From: Pseudomonas caspiana
GTDB taxonomy: Bacteria; Pseudomonadota; Gammaproteobacteria; Pseudomonadales; Pseudomonadaceae
Direction of reading: 5' to 3'
Assembly (NCBI RefSeq): GCF_002158995.1
Contig: NZ_LOHF01000021.1
Span: 45,190-109,189, forward strand
DNA: 64,000 nt
Translations under genes and position numbers: made by a program
Notes under the pieces: generated by a model
Databases searched by the model: none
Told to the model about the DNA's origin: nothing
What the model saw: only the letters and a program-made list of their open reading frames with translations
Shown here: positions 8,493-17,876 of the stretch, in pieces
Numbering within the stretch: position 1 is the first letter of the stretch
Layout of the letters: the number at the start of each line of letters is the position of its first letter

Positions 8493-9323
8493 ATGAGCCA
8501 TGCACCCACCGTCACTAAAAGCATCTACAGCCTGCCTCACAGCAATAACCGTCTGACACTCGACACCGTTCCGCGCCATGCCGATTTGCTGCAAGAGCGG
8601 TTGCATCGCAAGCAACGTCTGGCGGCCGCTTATCGTCTGTTTTCCCGTTATGGATTCGAAGTCGGCCTTGCCGGGCACTTCACGGCGCGCGACCCCATCG
8701 AAACCGACCACTACTGGATCAACCCGTTGGGCGTGCCTTTTTCCCGGATCAGCGTTTCGCAATTGCTTCGCGTTGACGCTCAAGGCCAGGTCGTCGAAGG
8801 CGACGGACTGCTCAATACCAGCGCGCTGGACTTGCACTACGGCTTACAGCAAGCCCGCCCGGAAGTGGTAGGCATTGCCCATTTGCACGGCTTCTACGGC
8901 CGCACATGGTCATCGCTTGCCCAACTGTTCGATCCGATCACGGCTGAAGCGGGAGCCTTCGTCGGCGATCAGGCGATTTTCCCGCGTCACGATTTGCGTA
9001 GAGCCGACGGCACCCTGGAGCAGGACCGCGACATCGTGACCGGCGCGTTCGTCGACAGCTTTGCGGGCAATAACTTGTTGTTCTGGCAAAACCACGGCGT
9101 CTGGACCGTCGGGGAAACGGTCGAAAGCGCGGCCTGGCGTTTCATCCTCGCCGAAGACGTAGCGCGTTCGCACTTGCTGGCGCGTGCCGCCGGGGTGCCG
9201 GTGACTCCGCAGGTTGAACCGCCAAGTGCTCAGAGCAGGGCGCGCAACGAGCTGTTTGCCTGGCTCAACTTCCAGCCGCTGTGGGACGAGATCATCGCCC
9301 AGCAACCTGATCTGATGTCCTGA
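8493..9323 (+). CDS. Class II aldolase/adducin-family protein
   Basis: A 276-residue member of the class II aldolase/adducin fold. The metal-site signature is visible: IAHLHGFYG with His130 and His132, and a third His in QNHGVWTVGET (His201). This fold covers fuculose-phosphate-type aldolases, decarboxylases and epimerases, so the reaction cannot be read from sequence. It is the first gene of a rightward operon with a sulfonate-type binding protein (3-bp gap), a TonB receptor and a flavin monooxygenase, and may cleave the oxidised product. The start is the only Met available before the conserved region; the ribosome binding site is weak. Confidence 0.87.
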   Translation: MSHAPTVTKSIYSLPHSNNRLTLDTVPRHADLLQERLHRKQRLAAAYRLFSRYGFEVGLAGHFTARDPIETDHYWINPLGVPFSRISVSQLLRVDAQGQVVEGDGLLNTSALDLHYGLQQARPEVVGIAHLHGFYGRTWSSLAQLFDPITAEAGAFVGDQAIFPRHDLRRADGTLEQDRDIVTGAFVDSFAGNNLLFWQNHGVWTVGETVESAAWRFILAEDVARSHLLARAAGVPVTPQVEPPSAQSRARNELFAWLNFQPLWDEIIAQQPDLMS

Positions 9324-9326
9324 GTC

Positions 9327-10298
9327 ATGGTTGCTATTACCCGACGCAAACTGTTAGCCCGCAGTGCGATTGCCGCAGCCGGTGGCTTGCTGGCTTCCAT
9401 TACTCCGCCAGTGTTCGGCGCCCAGCAGGCGCCGCTGCGCGTCTGGCGATACAAGGGCTCGGCAGCTTCGTTCATGGGCCTGGCCGGGCAGCTCGATACG
9501 CCTTATCCGGTCGAGTGGGTCGACATCGGCGGCGGCAATCTGGTCCTGGAAGCGCTGAACAGCGACAGCCTCGACTACGTGTATATGAGCGAGATTCCGC
9601 CGATTTTCGCCTCAATTGCCAAGGTACCGATAGCGCTGGTAGCAACCATTCCCGGTGATGTCAGCGACATCGGCATCGTGGTGCGCGATAAGGCCGGCAT
9701 CCAGCAGGTTGCCGACCTCAAGGGCAAGAAGATCAGTTATGTGCGAGCCACCAATACCCATTACTTCCTGCTGCGTCTGCTCAGTCAGCACGGTCTGTCT
9801 CTCAAGGACGTTCAGCCTATTCCGATGCCGATCCAGGAGGCACTGATCGCGTTCCGCAGTGGGCACCTGGATGCGGTAATCGGCGGTGGGATTTCCGTGC
9901 TTCAGGCCGTGCAGTCCGGCGGCACCCGCTTGCCAAACGTCAGCGACTACCGGGGCAACACGCTGATTGCCACCACGCAGCGGGTCTTGCAGGACCCGCA
10001 ACGCAGGGCGCAGGTCGCTGACTTTCTCCAGCGTGAGCGCGCCACCTGGGCCTGGGTGCAGAACAACCCGCAAGCCTGGGCACAGCGTAATCAGGACATC
10101 ACCGGCATAGACGCTGCGCTGTATCTGGATCAGTTCCGTCTGCGTGGCGAAGCGCAGCGCATGGTGCCGGTTTCAGAGCAGTCCATCGCCTCCCAGCAGC
10201 AAGTCGCTGACGCCTTTTTTGAACATCAATTGATTCGCCAGCAGGTCGATGTGCGACCGCTGTGGCGTAACGATTTCAAGCAAATTCTGGAAAGTTGA
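9327..10298 (+). CDS. SsuA/TauA-like periplasmic binding protein (orphan)
   Basis: A 323-residue NMT1/SsuA-type solute-binding protein. The N-terminus has a twin-arginine motif (TRRKLLARS, Arg6-Arg7) and a signal ending near VFGA, so Tat export is likely. Family motifs include YPVEWVDIGGGNLVLEALNSDSLDY and VADLKGKKISYVRATNTHYFLL. Relatives bind sulfonates, taurine, nitrate-like anions or thiamine precursors. No cognate SsuB/SsuC genes are next to it: the following gene is a TonB receptor. It may use a distant permease (the set at 20680-22214, for example) or hand substrate to a peptide-type importer. Confidence 0.88.
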   Translation: MVAITRRKLLARSAIAAAGGLLASITPPVFGAQQAPLRVWRYKGSAASFMGLAGQLDTPYPVEWVDIGGGNLVLEALNSDSLDYVYMSEIPPIFASIAKVPIALVATIPGDVSDIGIVVRDKAGIQQVADLKGKKISYVRATNTHYFLLRLLSQHGLSLKDVQPIPMPIQEALIAFRSGHLDAVIGGGISVLQAVQSGGTRLPNVSDYRGNTLIATTQRVLQDPQRRAQVADFLQRERATWAWVQNNPQAWAQRNQDITGIDAALYLDQFRLRGEAQRMVPVSEQSIASQQQVADAFFEHQLIRQQVDVRPLWRNDFKQILES

Positions 10299-10303
10299 TT
10301 CTT

Positions 10304-12757
10304 ATGAAAATGAACTCCTACGCGGTGGCACCTTCGCTGGCACCGTTGTTCCTCGCCGGTTTCAGCCTGCTGCCGGGCGTGGCGCTGGCCGCTGACAGCA
10401 GCACGGATACGTTGGACACAGTGATTGTCACCGGCTCTCGGGGCAGTGAAGCTCGGACCGTCACCAGCAGCCCGGCACCGATCGATGTGATCAGCGCCCA
10501 GCAACTGGAGAAAACCGGTTCTGGCAGCCTGCGTGGTGCGCTGGAAAAGTCGCTGCCTTCCTTCAGCCAGCGACCGTCGGGCAGCTCCAATGACAGCATC
10601 GCCCGGCCTTACAGTTTGCGCGGCCTCAACGGCTCCAACGTGCTGGTACTGGTCAACGGCAAGCGTCGCCATAACAGCGCCGTGATCAACCTCGATTCGA
10701 CGGCGGCCTACGGCACCAATCCGGTGGATCTGGACATGATCCCGATCAGTGCCATCGACCATATCGAAGTACTGCGCGACGGGGCTTCGGCTCAATACGG
10801 CTCGGACGCCATCGCCGGGGTGATCAATATCATCCTCAAGCAAAACGACAACGGCGGCTCGGCCAGCACCCAGTTTGGCGAGTATTACAAAGGTGATGGC
10901 GAGATTATCAAGCAGGCGCTCAACGCCGGTTTTGCGCTGCCCAACGATGGTTTCTTCAATTTTGCTCTGGACGCCAAGTCGCAGCAGACTGCCGTCCGTT
11001 CCCGTGATGCGACGGGGGCGTTGTACTACACCCAACCCGATGGCTCGGCCGATCCGCGAGAAGCGACGACGAATCGCGAACTGCAAAAAAACGGGCTGCC
11101 AAAGATCAAGGCAATCAACGTCGGTTACAACGCCGAGCTGCCACTCAATGACGACCTGGGCCTGTATTCCTTCTCCACGCTGAGCAAACGCGACGCACGG
11201 GGCGGGCAGAACTACCGACGGCCGAATTCAACCAACATCATTCCCGAGATCTATCCCAACGGCACGGCACCGTTCTACACCCTTGAAGAGATCGACTATC
11301 AGGTCGCGGCCGGGGCCAAGGGTCTGGTCAAGGAATGGAACTGGGACCTGAGCTCCACCTTCGGCCGGGACAAGGGGCAGGCCGGTACCGATGAAACACT
11401 CAATGCATCGCTGGGACCTTCCAGCCCGACCCATTTCGATACCTACTCCAATACCTTCGATCAATGGACCAATAACCTCGACCTGACCCGTGCCTTCGAA
11501 GTCGGCCTGGCCAAACCCTTGCAGGTTTCCTGGGGCGCCGAGCACCGTCATGAGCGTTACAAGACAGAGTCCGATGACCCGCTTTCGTATATCAATGGCG
11601 GTTATGTTTACCCGAGCGGCCCGTTGGCCGGGCGACCGGCAGCCATCGGTGCGCAAGGCGCGATTACGCTCACGCCCGAAGACGAAGGGCAGAACAGCCG
11701 TAACAGCTATGCGACCTATCTGGATATGGGCATCAACCCGACGGAAAAGCTTTACGTCGGCGTCGCCGGGCGTTTTGAGAAATATGACGACAGTTCCGGC
11801 AATACCGCCAGCGGCAAGCTCGCGCTGCGCTACGATTTCACCCCCGAATTTGCTATTCGCGGCACCCTGAGCAACGGCTTCCGGGCGCCGTCGTTGTCGC
11901 AGTCCACCTATGCGCAGACCTCCAACCAGTACACCTCGGTCAACGGTGTGCTGCAGTTCGTTGAGGCCAAGACTGCCAGAGTTGATTCGGCACTGGCCAA
12001 GGCCTTGGGCGCCAGCGACCTGGACCCGGAAAAGTCGCGCAACATCAGCGTGGGCTTCACCTACAAACCGGTGCCTGCGGCAAACCTGACGCTTGATGCT
12101 TACCAGATCGAAATCAAGGACCGCATTGGCCTGACCGGTTTTCTGTTCGGCAACAGTGTTGACCAGATACTTCAGCAGCAGGGCTACCGGCCCGGTTACC
12201 GGGTGAAATACTTCACCAACGCGGCCGACACCACCACCCGCGGTATTGATCTGGTCACTGATTACAAAGTCGATTACGGCCGCTATGGCAGCGTCAAATA
12301 CGGTCTTGCCTTCAACTACAACAAGACTGAAATCGACAGCATCAAATCCACACCTTCCGCATTGGCGTCCACCGGGCTCGAACTGTTCGACCGGGTTGCC
12401 CAAGGCTATCTGACTGTGGCCAATCCCAAAACCAAGCTGATCCTCAGCGGTAACTGGAAGATCGACAGGTTCGACATAAACCTGGCAGTCAATCGCTACG
12501 ACAAAGTCATCTCCCGTGACGTCAATCCTGACTACGACGTGACCTTCGGCGCCAAGTGGATCACTGATCTGGAAGTCGCCTATGCGGTGACCGACAGCCT
12601 CGGTGTGGCAGTCGGCGCCAACAACCTGTTCGATGTGCGGGCCGATAACAACGCTTACCCCGCTGGCGACGTCAACGGCTTCCCGAAATTCGGCAGCATC
12701 TCGCCGTTCGATCCCTACGGTGGCCTCTGGTACACCCGCTTGAGTTACAACTTCTGA
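10304..12757 (+). CDS. TonB-dependent outer-membrane receptor
   Basis: An 817-residue TonB-dependent receptor. An in-frame TTG at 10295 is open, but the ATG at 10304 has a GGAAAG site nine bases upstream and gives a clean signal peptide ending at VALA (residue 29). A TonB-box-like segment (TLDTVIVTGSR) follows, then the plug with VLVLVNGKRRH and DHIEVLRDGASAQYGSDAIAGVINI, then a long beta-barrel ending in an aromatic residue (TRLSYNF). The regions GFRAPSLSQ and LDPEKSRNISVGF are family hallmarks. In the operon it would bring a scarce or bulky ligand across the outer membrane to the binding protein before it. No FecI/FecR pair is near and there is no transducer extension. Confidence 0.95.
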   Translation: MKMNSYAVAPSLAPLFLAGFSLLPGVALAADSSTDTLDTVIVTGSRGSEARTVTSSPAPIDVISAQQLEKTGSGSLRGALEKSLPSFSQRPSGSSNDSIARPYSLRGLNGSNVLVLVNGKRRHNSAVINLDSTAAYGTNPVDLDMIPISAIDHIEVLRDGASAQYGSDAIAGVINIILKQNDNGGSASTQFGEYYKGDGEIIKQALNAGFALPNDGFFNFALDAKSQQTAVRSRDATGALYYTQPDGSADPREATTNRELQKNGLPKIKAINVGYNAELPLNDDLGLYSFSTLSKRDARGGQNYRRPNSTNIIPEIYPNGTAPFYTLEEIDYQVAAGAKGLVKEWNWDLSSTFGRDKGQAGTDETLNASLGPSSPTHFDTYSNTFDQWTNNLDLTRAFEVGLAKPLQVSWGAEHRHERYKTESDDPLSYINGGYVYPSGPLAGRPAAIGAQGAITLTPEDEGQNSRNSYATYLDMGINPTEKLYVGVAGRFEKYDDSSGNTASGKLALRYDFTPEFAIRGTLSNGFRAPSLSQSTYAQTSNQYTSVNGVLQFVEAKTARVDSALAKALGASDLDPEKSRNISVGFTYKPVPAANLTLDAYQIEIKDRIGLTGFLFGNSVDQILQQQGYRPGYRVKYFTNAADTTTRGIDLVTDYKVDYGRYGSVKYGLAFNYNKTEIDSIKSTPSALASTGLELFDRVAQGYLTVANPKTKLILSGNWKIDRFDINLAVNRYDKVISRDVNPDYDVTFGAKWITDLEVAYAVTDSLGVAVGANNLFDVRADNNAYPAGDVNGFPKFGSISPFDPYGGLWYTRLSYNF

Positions 12758-12771
12758 CAGGGGCATCAAGC

Positions 12772-14112
12772 ATGAGCAACGCAAAACCACAGATCATCCT
12801 TGGCGCGTTCATTCCCAGCGCCGGGATTTTGGGCTCCAGCTGGCGTCATCCGCAGGCGGCTGCCGATTCGTTCAAGGACTTCAGTCACTTTCGCTGGATC
12901 GCCGAGACTCTGGAAAAAGCCCGTTTTCATACGCTGTTCTTCAACGACAGCCTGAACGTTGATCTGGACCTGGAAGCCCTGGCGCGCGGTCCGAACAGCG
13001 TGCGCTGGGACCCATTGGTGCTGATGCCAGCGCTGGCGCTGGTTACCCGCAATATCGGCCTGATCGGCACCGCGAGCACCACCTACAACGAGCCTTACAA
13101 TATTGCCCGCAAGCTAGCCAATATCGACCATCTGAGTGGCGGCCGGGCAGGCTGGAATCTGGTCACGTCACTGGGCGGTGGCGAGAACTTCAACCTAGAT
13201 GCCCATGTTCAGCATGCGGACCGTTATGAACGCGCGGAAGAGTTTTATGACGTGGTCACTGGCCTCTGGGACAGTTGGGAAGACGACGCTTTTGTTCAGA
13301 ACAAGGCCAGCGGTACGTGGCTCGACGTCGAGAAAATGCACGTGCTGGATCACCACGGCAAATCGTTCCAGGTCAAAGGCCCCCTGAACGCTGCGCGACC
13401 GCTTCAAGGCTTTCCGGTGATTGCTCAGGCCGGGTCCTCCGATGCCGGGCGTGCTTTGGCGTCCAGAGCGGGGGAGCTGGTGTTCACGGCGCAACACACG
13501 GTGGAGCAAGGCCAGGCGTTTTACGCCGAAATCAAGCAGCGCGCGGCGGCGCTGGGTCGTAACCCGGAACACCTGAAGGTACTGCCGGGCGTCTCGCCGG
13601 TGGTGGGGCGAACTCAAGCCGAGGCTCAGGCCAAGTACGACCGTTTGCAGGAGCTGCTCGACGCCAAAACCTTCCTGCGCACCATCTCCCGCTTTACCAG
13701 CCTGGGCTTCGACCTTTCCGAGCTGCCGTTCGACGAAGTGGTGCCGTTACCGCCGGAACAGTTCGACACCAACACTCACAAGAGTCGCCAGAAGCTGGTC
13801 TTCGACCTGATTCGCCGCGAGCGGCCAACGGTGCGCCAACTGTTCAACAAGCTGACGTCGGGCGGGCACCGGATTCTGATCGGCACCCCTGAAAGCATCG
13901 CCGATGACTTCCAGCAATGGTTTGAAGCGGGAGCAGCAGACGGTTTCAACGTGATGTTCAGCGGCCTGCACGAAAGCATCAGCGACTTCGCCGAAGGCGT
14001 CGTGCCCGAGCTGCAGCGTCGCGGGCTGTTCCAGCGTGAATACCAGGGCAAGAGTCTGCGGGAAAACCTCGGGTTGCCGTATATCGCGAATCGCTACTCA
14101 GCAGCACAGTAA
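12772..14112 (+). CDS. Flavin-dependent monooxygenase, NtaA/SnaA/DszA/SoxA family
   Basis: A 446-residue luciferase-like flavin monooxygenase of the two-component class that uses reduced flavin from a separate reductase. Typical motifs are FFNDSLNV near residue 60, ALVTRNIGLIGTASTTYNEPY, NIARKLANIDHLSGGRAGWN and VTSLGGGENFN. Characterised relatives attack nitrilotriacetate, dibenzothiophene sulfone and other organosulfur or amine compounds, so an S- or N-scavenging step is a fair inference. It starts 14 bp after the TonB receptor gene and closes the operon; a REP element follows. No flavin reductase gene is nearby, so reduced flavin must come from elsewhere. Confidence 0.92.
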   Translation: MSNAKPQIILGAFIPSAGILGSSWRHPQAAADSFKDFSHFRWIAETLEKARFHTLFFNDSLNVDLDLEALARGPNSVRWDPLVLMPALALVTRNIGLIGTASTTYNEPYNIARKLANIDHLSGGRAGWNLVTSLGGGENFNLDAHVQHADRYERAEEFYDVVTGLWDSWEDDAFVQNKASGTWLDVEKMHVLDHHGKSFQVKGPLNAARPLQGFPVIAQAGSSDAGRALASRAGELVFTAQHTVEQGQAFYAEIKQRAAALGRNPEHLKVLPGVSPVVGRTQAEAQAKYDRLQELLDAKTFLRTISRFTSLGFDLSELPFDEVVPLPPEQFDTNTHKSRQKLVFDLIRRERPTVRQLFNKLTSGGHRILIGTPESIADDFQQWFEAGAADGFNVMFSGLHESISDFAEGVVPELQRRGLFQREYQGKSLRENLGLPYIANRYSAAQ

Positions 14113-14114
14113 AT

Positions 14115-14209
14115 CCCTGTGGGAGCCGGGCTTGCCCGCGATAAGGCTGGAGGCGATCCAAAGTGAACCGCGTCCAGGCTTATCGCGGGCAAGCCCGGCT
14201 CCCACAGGG
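14115..14209. repeat. REP/REPIN element, GTGGGAGCCGGGCTTGCCCGC type
   Basis: Near-perfect inverted arms (CCTGTGGGAGCCGGGCTTGC and its complement) about 37 bases long at each end surround a short middle. It lies between the monooxygenase gene and the next ABC operon, where it could form a strong hairpin in a read-through transcript. Confidence 0.92.
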
Positions 14210-14241
14210 TCCAAGCCAGACTTCAGAGAAAGTTGTTCCTT

Positions 14242-15849
14242 ATGACCTTGAGCACTTCGTTAAACCTTGTCACCGGCGTTCGACTGGCTTTGCTCTTCGT
14301 CGCCGTAACCCTCGCTGGATGCGGCGATCAGGCCAACGCGCCGAGCGCTAAAACCAACGCCAGCCCGGTGGCGGGCGGCATTCTCAAAGTCGCGCTGGAC
14401 GGCGACCCCAATTGCATTGATCCGCAGCAGGCAGGTAACAACACCGCATTGAACGTGGGCCGGCAGGTGGTCGATTCACTGACCGATCAGGACCCGAAAA
14501 CCGGCGAGATCGTGCCCTGGCTGGCGAGTCGCTGGGAAGTCGATGCCCAATCACGACGTTTCACCTTTCACCTGCGCGAAGGCATCAAGTTCAGTGACGG
14601 CAGCGCGCTGAACGCCGCGTCGGTGAAGGCCAACTTCGAAAATATTGTGGCGCTGGGAGCGCGCTCGGTACTGGGTTCGACCTATCTGACAGGCCTGAAA
14701 AGCATCGAGACGCCGGACCAGAATACGGTGGTTATCGAGTTCGGCCAGTCCAATGCGCAGTTCCTTCAAGCCACCTCTACCATGAGCCTTGGTCTGCTGG
14801 CGGCGTCGACACTGGCGCTACCAACGGCTGATCGTTGCCAGGGCAATCTGATCGGCAGTGGACCATTTGTGATCAAATCTTTCGTGCATAACCAGAAGGT
14901 AGTGCTGACGCGTCACGAGGCGTATTCCGGGGAATCGTCATTGGCGACGCACAAAGGCAAAGCCTGGCTGGACGGCATCGAGTTCGTCATCGTGCCGGAG
15001 TCCGGCGTACGTCTGGGCAGCCTGCTCTCGGGGCAGATCGACGTTGATACCGCAGTGGTGCCACAGAACGAAGCCGTGCTGGAAGCTCAAGGCGTGCCCT
15101 TACTGACCCGGGCCAATCCTGGCGTGGTTTACAACCTGACACCTGACGAAACCGACCCCTTGTACAGCGACGTCAAGGTCCGTCAGGCATTGATCAAAGC
15201 CATTGATCGCGAGCAATTGCGCAGCATCATTTCCCGCTATCAAAAACCGGCTACGGCTTTGCTCGCCAGCAGCACGCCGTTCTACCGCGATTTTTCCTCG
15301 TTGCTGACTTACGACCCGAATGGCGCGAAACAGCTGCTGGATGAGGCGGGCTGGAAGGTGGGCGCTGACGATATCCGCGTTCGAGAAGGCAAGCGTCTGG
15401 CGCTGCAACTCAGTTACTGGCAGAACGCGCCGATTCTGGAGTTGGTGCAGCAGCAATTGCGTCAGGTAGGCGTGGAGTTGCGTCTGAACAAATCCACCAT
15501 CAGTCAAATTGCCGCATTGCAGGCCAGCGGCGACATGCACCTGACGTTCTTCAACCTGACCCGCTCCGATCCGGACGTGGTGCGTACCGTTTACGAGGTC
15601 AACGGCCGTAACTACAACCGTCGTCAGCCAGCACAGGTGGATCAGATTCTGCAGCAGGCCGCAGCCACGCTGGACAACGCCCAACGCCAGAAACTGACTG
15701 ATCAGGCCAGCGAGATCCTCTTGCGTGAAGGCCACGCGATTCCCCTGATCGAATTGTCCTCGGTACTGGCCCATGGCAAACAAGTGAAAGGGCTGCACTA
15801 CGAAGCGTCATCGCGACTGCAGTTTTTTGATACGTGGTTGCAGCGGTAG
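14242..15849 (+). CDS. Peptide-type ABC transporter solute-binding lipoprotein
   Basis: A family 5 solute-binding protein of 535 residues from the ATG at 14242, which has a GAGAAAG site ten bases upstream; an in-frame TTG at 14233 is less likely. The signal ends in a lipobox (TLAGC, Cys near residue 26). Motifs parallel those of the lipoprotein at 6139-7770: VVDSLTDQDPKTGEIVPWLASRW, then FTFHLREGIKFSDGS, then VRQALIKAIDREQLRSI. It begins a second peptide-type operon, separated from its permease gene by a REP element. Confidence 0.92.
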   Translation: MTLSTSLNLVTGVRLALLFVAVTLAGCGDQANAPSAKTNASPVAGGILKVALDGDPNCIDPQQAGNNTALNVGRQVVDSLTDQDPKTGEIVPWLASRWEVDAQSRRFTFHLREGIKFSDGSALNAASVKANFENIVALGARSVLGSTYLTGLKSIETPDQNTVVIEFGQSNAQFLQATSTMSLGLLAASTLALPTADRCQGNLIGSGPFVIKSFVHNQKVVLTRHEAYSGESSLATHKGKAWLDGIEFVIVPESGVRLGSLLSGQIDVDTAVVPQNEAVLEAQGVPLLTRANPGVVYNLTPDETDPLYSDVKVRQALIKAIDREQLRSIISRYQKPATALLASSTPFYRDFSSLLTYDPNGAKQLLDEAGWKVGADDIRVREGKRLALQLSYWQNAPILELVQQQLRQVGVELRLNKSTISQIAALQASGDMHLTFFNLTRSDPDVVRTVYEVNGRNYNRRQPAQVDQILQQAAATLDNAQRQKLTDQASEILLREGHAIPLIELSSVLAHGKQVKGLHYEASSRLQFFDTWLQR

Positions 15850-15869
15850 AGAAACAGTAGCCACGGACC

Positions 15870-15943
15870 TGTAGGAACTGCCGAAGGCTGCGATTCGCGC
15901 AGCGTCAGAACGAATGCTTTCGCAGCCTTCGGCAGCTCCTACA
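15870..15943. repeat. REP/REPIN element inside the ABC operon
   Basis: Inverted arms TGTAGGAACTGCCGAAGGCTG and CAGCCTTCGGCAGCTCCTAC, the same type as 2543-2615. It separates the binding-protein gene from the permease genes. Hairpins at this place in binding-protein operons often protect the upstream transcript and lower downstream expression. Confidence 0.9.
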
Positions 15944-15975
15944 GATGGACCCGCTCAACCTCAATGGGAACAACC

Positions 15976-16983
15976 ATGAGCAACAGTTTACTGACCACCC
16001 CCGGCAATGAAGTCGCGACCCACTTTCCGCTCAGGCAGGCATCGATTTATCTGCTCAGCCGTATCGGCCAGGCGCTGCTGGTGCTGTGGGCGGCGTTCAG
16101 CGTGTCATTTGTGATTCTGTACGCGTTACCCAGCGACCCGGTGAGCATCATGCTCAACCAGCAGGGTGAACCTACGGCGGTGGACCAGGTGCAAATCGAC
16201 GAATTGCGCGCCGAATACCATCTGGATCAACCGTTACCCGTTCAATACGGCATTGCCTTGTGGAAGGCAGTGCATCTGGATTTCGGCAGTTCGATACAGA
16301 GCGGTGAGCCGGTGGTTCAGTCGTTGGCCCAGGCACTGCCTGCCACTGCAGCATTGACATTTCTGGCGCTGGGGATTGCTTTGCTGGCGGGTATTGCGCT
16401 GGCGCTGACCGCCAATCTGGTCAAGCGTGACGGGTTGCGTAATGCACTGCTGGGCATCCCGTCGGTGGCAGTGTCGTTGCCGACTTTCTGGATCGGATTG
16501 CTCCTGCTGCAGGGCTTTTCATTTTCGTGGCACTGGTTCCCGGCCATGGGCAATCAGGGCTTCAGCGCCTTGGTGTTGCCTGCGCTGACCCTGGCAATTC
16601 CGACTGCCGCAGTCATTGCCCAGGTGCTGACTCGCTCGTTACAGGCGGTGCGTGCGCAGCCTTTTGTCGAAGTGTTGATCGCCAAGGGTCTCAGCCCACG
16701 CCGGTTGTTGTTCGTGCATTTGCTGCATAACGCGGCCATTCCGTTGCTGAGTCTGTCCGGGGTCATCGTTGGCAATCTGCTGGCCGGTTCAGTGGTCACC
16801 GAAACCGTATTCTCCCGCGAAGGCGTCGGCCGACTGGCCCAGGGCGCCGTCAGCGGTCAAGACATTCCGCTGGTGCAGGGTGTGGTGGTGCTGGCGGCGT
16901 TGATCTTCATCAGCGTCAACCTGTTGGTGGATTTGCTGTACCCGCTGCTTGATCCCCGTATCCATGGAGGGACCGGCAAATGA
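15976..16983 (+). CDS. Peptide-type ABC transporter permease (DppB-like)
   Basis: A DppB/OppB-type permease. An in-frame ATG at 15964 also exists, but GGGA at 15967-15970 suits initiation at 15976, giving 335 residues; the choice is not certain. The first span (IGQALLVLWAAFSVSFVILY), the DFGSSIQSGEPVVQSL loop, the EAA loop (FVEVLIAKGLSPRRLLFVHLLHNAAIPLLS) and the C-terminal LVDLLYPLLDPRI are present. It resembles the permease at 5192-6142 closely in order and motifs. It overlaps the next permease gene by four bases. Confidence 0.91.
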   Translation: MSNSLLTTPGNEVATHFPLRQASIYLLSRIGQALLVLWAAFSVSFVILYALPSDPVSIMLNQQGEPTAVDQVQIDELRAEYHLDQPLPVQYGIALWKAVHLDFGSSIQSGEPVVQSLAQALPATAALTFLALGIALLAGIALALTANLVKRDGLRNALLGIPSVAVSLPTFWIGLLLLQGFSFSWHWFPAMGNQGFSALVLPALTLAIPTAAVIAQVLTRSLQAVRAQPFVEVLIAKGLSPRRLLFVHLLHNAAIPLLSLSGVIVGNLLAGSVVTETVFSREGVGRLAQGAVSGQDIPLVQGVVVLAALIFISVNLLVDLLYPLLDPRIHGGTGK

Positions 16984-17876
16984 CCCGCGTACTGAATAAC
17001 GACCTGGCGCTGGATAGCCTCGCCAGTGCACCGCTCAGCAAGCCGCACTGGAGCCGCGCACTCACTGCCTTGCTACGCAGCAGACCGTTGCTGCCATTGG
17101 GGGTTGCCGTGCTGCTGACAGTGCTGGCGTGGTCATTGTGGCCGAGTGCGTTCAGCCACTATGACCCGTTGCTGGGTGTGCCCACTGAAGCGCTGCAAAG
17201 CCCTGGTCCCCGACACTGGTTTGGCACTGATCAATTGGGCCGCGACCTGTACAGCCGAGCGGTGCATGGCTCTGCGATTTCGTTGCAGGCTACCGCGCTG
17301 GCGGTGGCGATCGCCTTGCTGGCAGGCATTCTCCTCGGGGTCATCGCCGGCTACTTCGGTGGTCTGGTGGATGCGTTTCTGATGCGCGTGGTGGAAGTGC
17401 TGATGGCAATTCCTTCTCTGCTGCTGGCCATGGCGATCATTACCGTATTGGGCTTTGGCACTCTGAATATCGCCTTGGCGGTGGGATTGTCGTCAGTGGC
17501 AACCTTCGCCCGACTGGTGCGTGGCGAAGTCTTGCGTTGGCGCACCTCAGTGTTCGTTGAAGCGGCAGTTTCCTGTGGGGTGGGGCCATGGACGATCATT
17601 CGTCGGCATATCCTGGTGCATGCTGCCGGGCCGGTGCTGGCCCTCGCGGCACTGGAGTTCGGCAGCGCGGTACTGGCTGTTTCGGCCTTGAGCTTTCTGG
17701 GTTTTGGCGCGCCGCCACCGCAACCGGAATGGGGGCTGTTGATTTCCGAGGGGCGCAACTACATGGTCGCCGCGTGGTGGTACACGACTTTGCCGGGGCT
17801 GGTGGTTGCGTCGGTGGTACTGGCTGCCAATCAACTCGCCCGCGCAGTGCAGGATTTACAGGGAAACAAATCATGA
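16980..17876 (+). CDS. Peptide-type ABC transporter permease (DppC-like)
   Basis: A 298-residue DppC/OppC-type inner-membrane permease. It has the family motif HWFGTDQLGRDLYSRAVHG, the EAA loop (FVEAAVSCGVGPWTIIRRHILVH) and the terminal ALSFLGFGAPPPQPEWG. It is coupled by ATGA overlaps to the DppB-like gene before it and to the ATPase after it. It pairs with the DppB-like subunit to form the pore for the ligand of the lipoprotein at 14242-15849. Confidence 0.92.
   Translation: MTRVLNNDLALDSLASAPLSKPHWSRALTALLRSRPLLPLGVAVLLTVLAWSLWPSAFSHYDPLLGVPTEALQSPGPRHWFGTDQLGRDLYSRAVHGSAISLQATALAVAIALLAGILLGVIAGYFGGLVDAFLMRVVEVLMAIPSLLLAMAIITVLGFGTLNIALAVGLSSVATFARLVRGEVLRWRTSVFVEAAVSCGVGPWTIIRRHILVHAAGPVLALAALEFGSAVLAVSALSFLGFGAPPPQPEWGLLISEGRNYMVAAWWYTTLPGLVVASVVLAANQLARAVQDLQGNKS

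Noticed and set aside
8305..8505. Minus-strand frames in the leader of the aldolase operon (66, 63 and 156 codons)
   Set aside because: They overlap the aldolase gene start antisense or end within AT-rich control DNA, without ribosome binding sites or recognisable domains.
11228..12790. Minus-strand frame of 520 codons opposite the TonB receptor
   Set aside because: Antisense shadow in GC-rich codons; the receptor on the plus strand is unambiguous.
17588..17872. Extension of the second double ATPase by 95 codons
   Set aside because: This part lies inside the permease gene in another frame; the ATG at 17873 with a GGGA site and a four-base overlap is the natural start.
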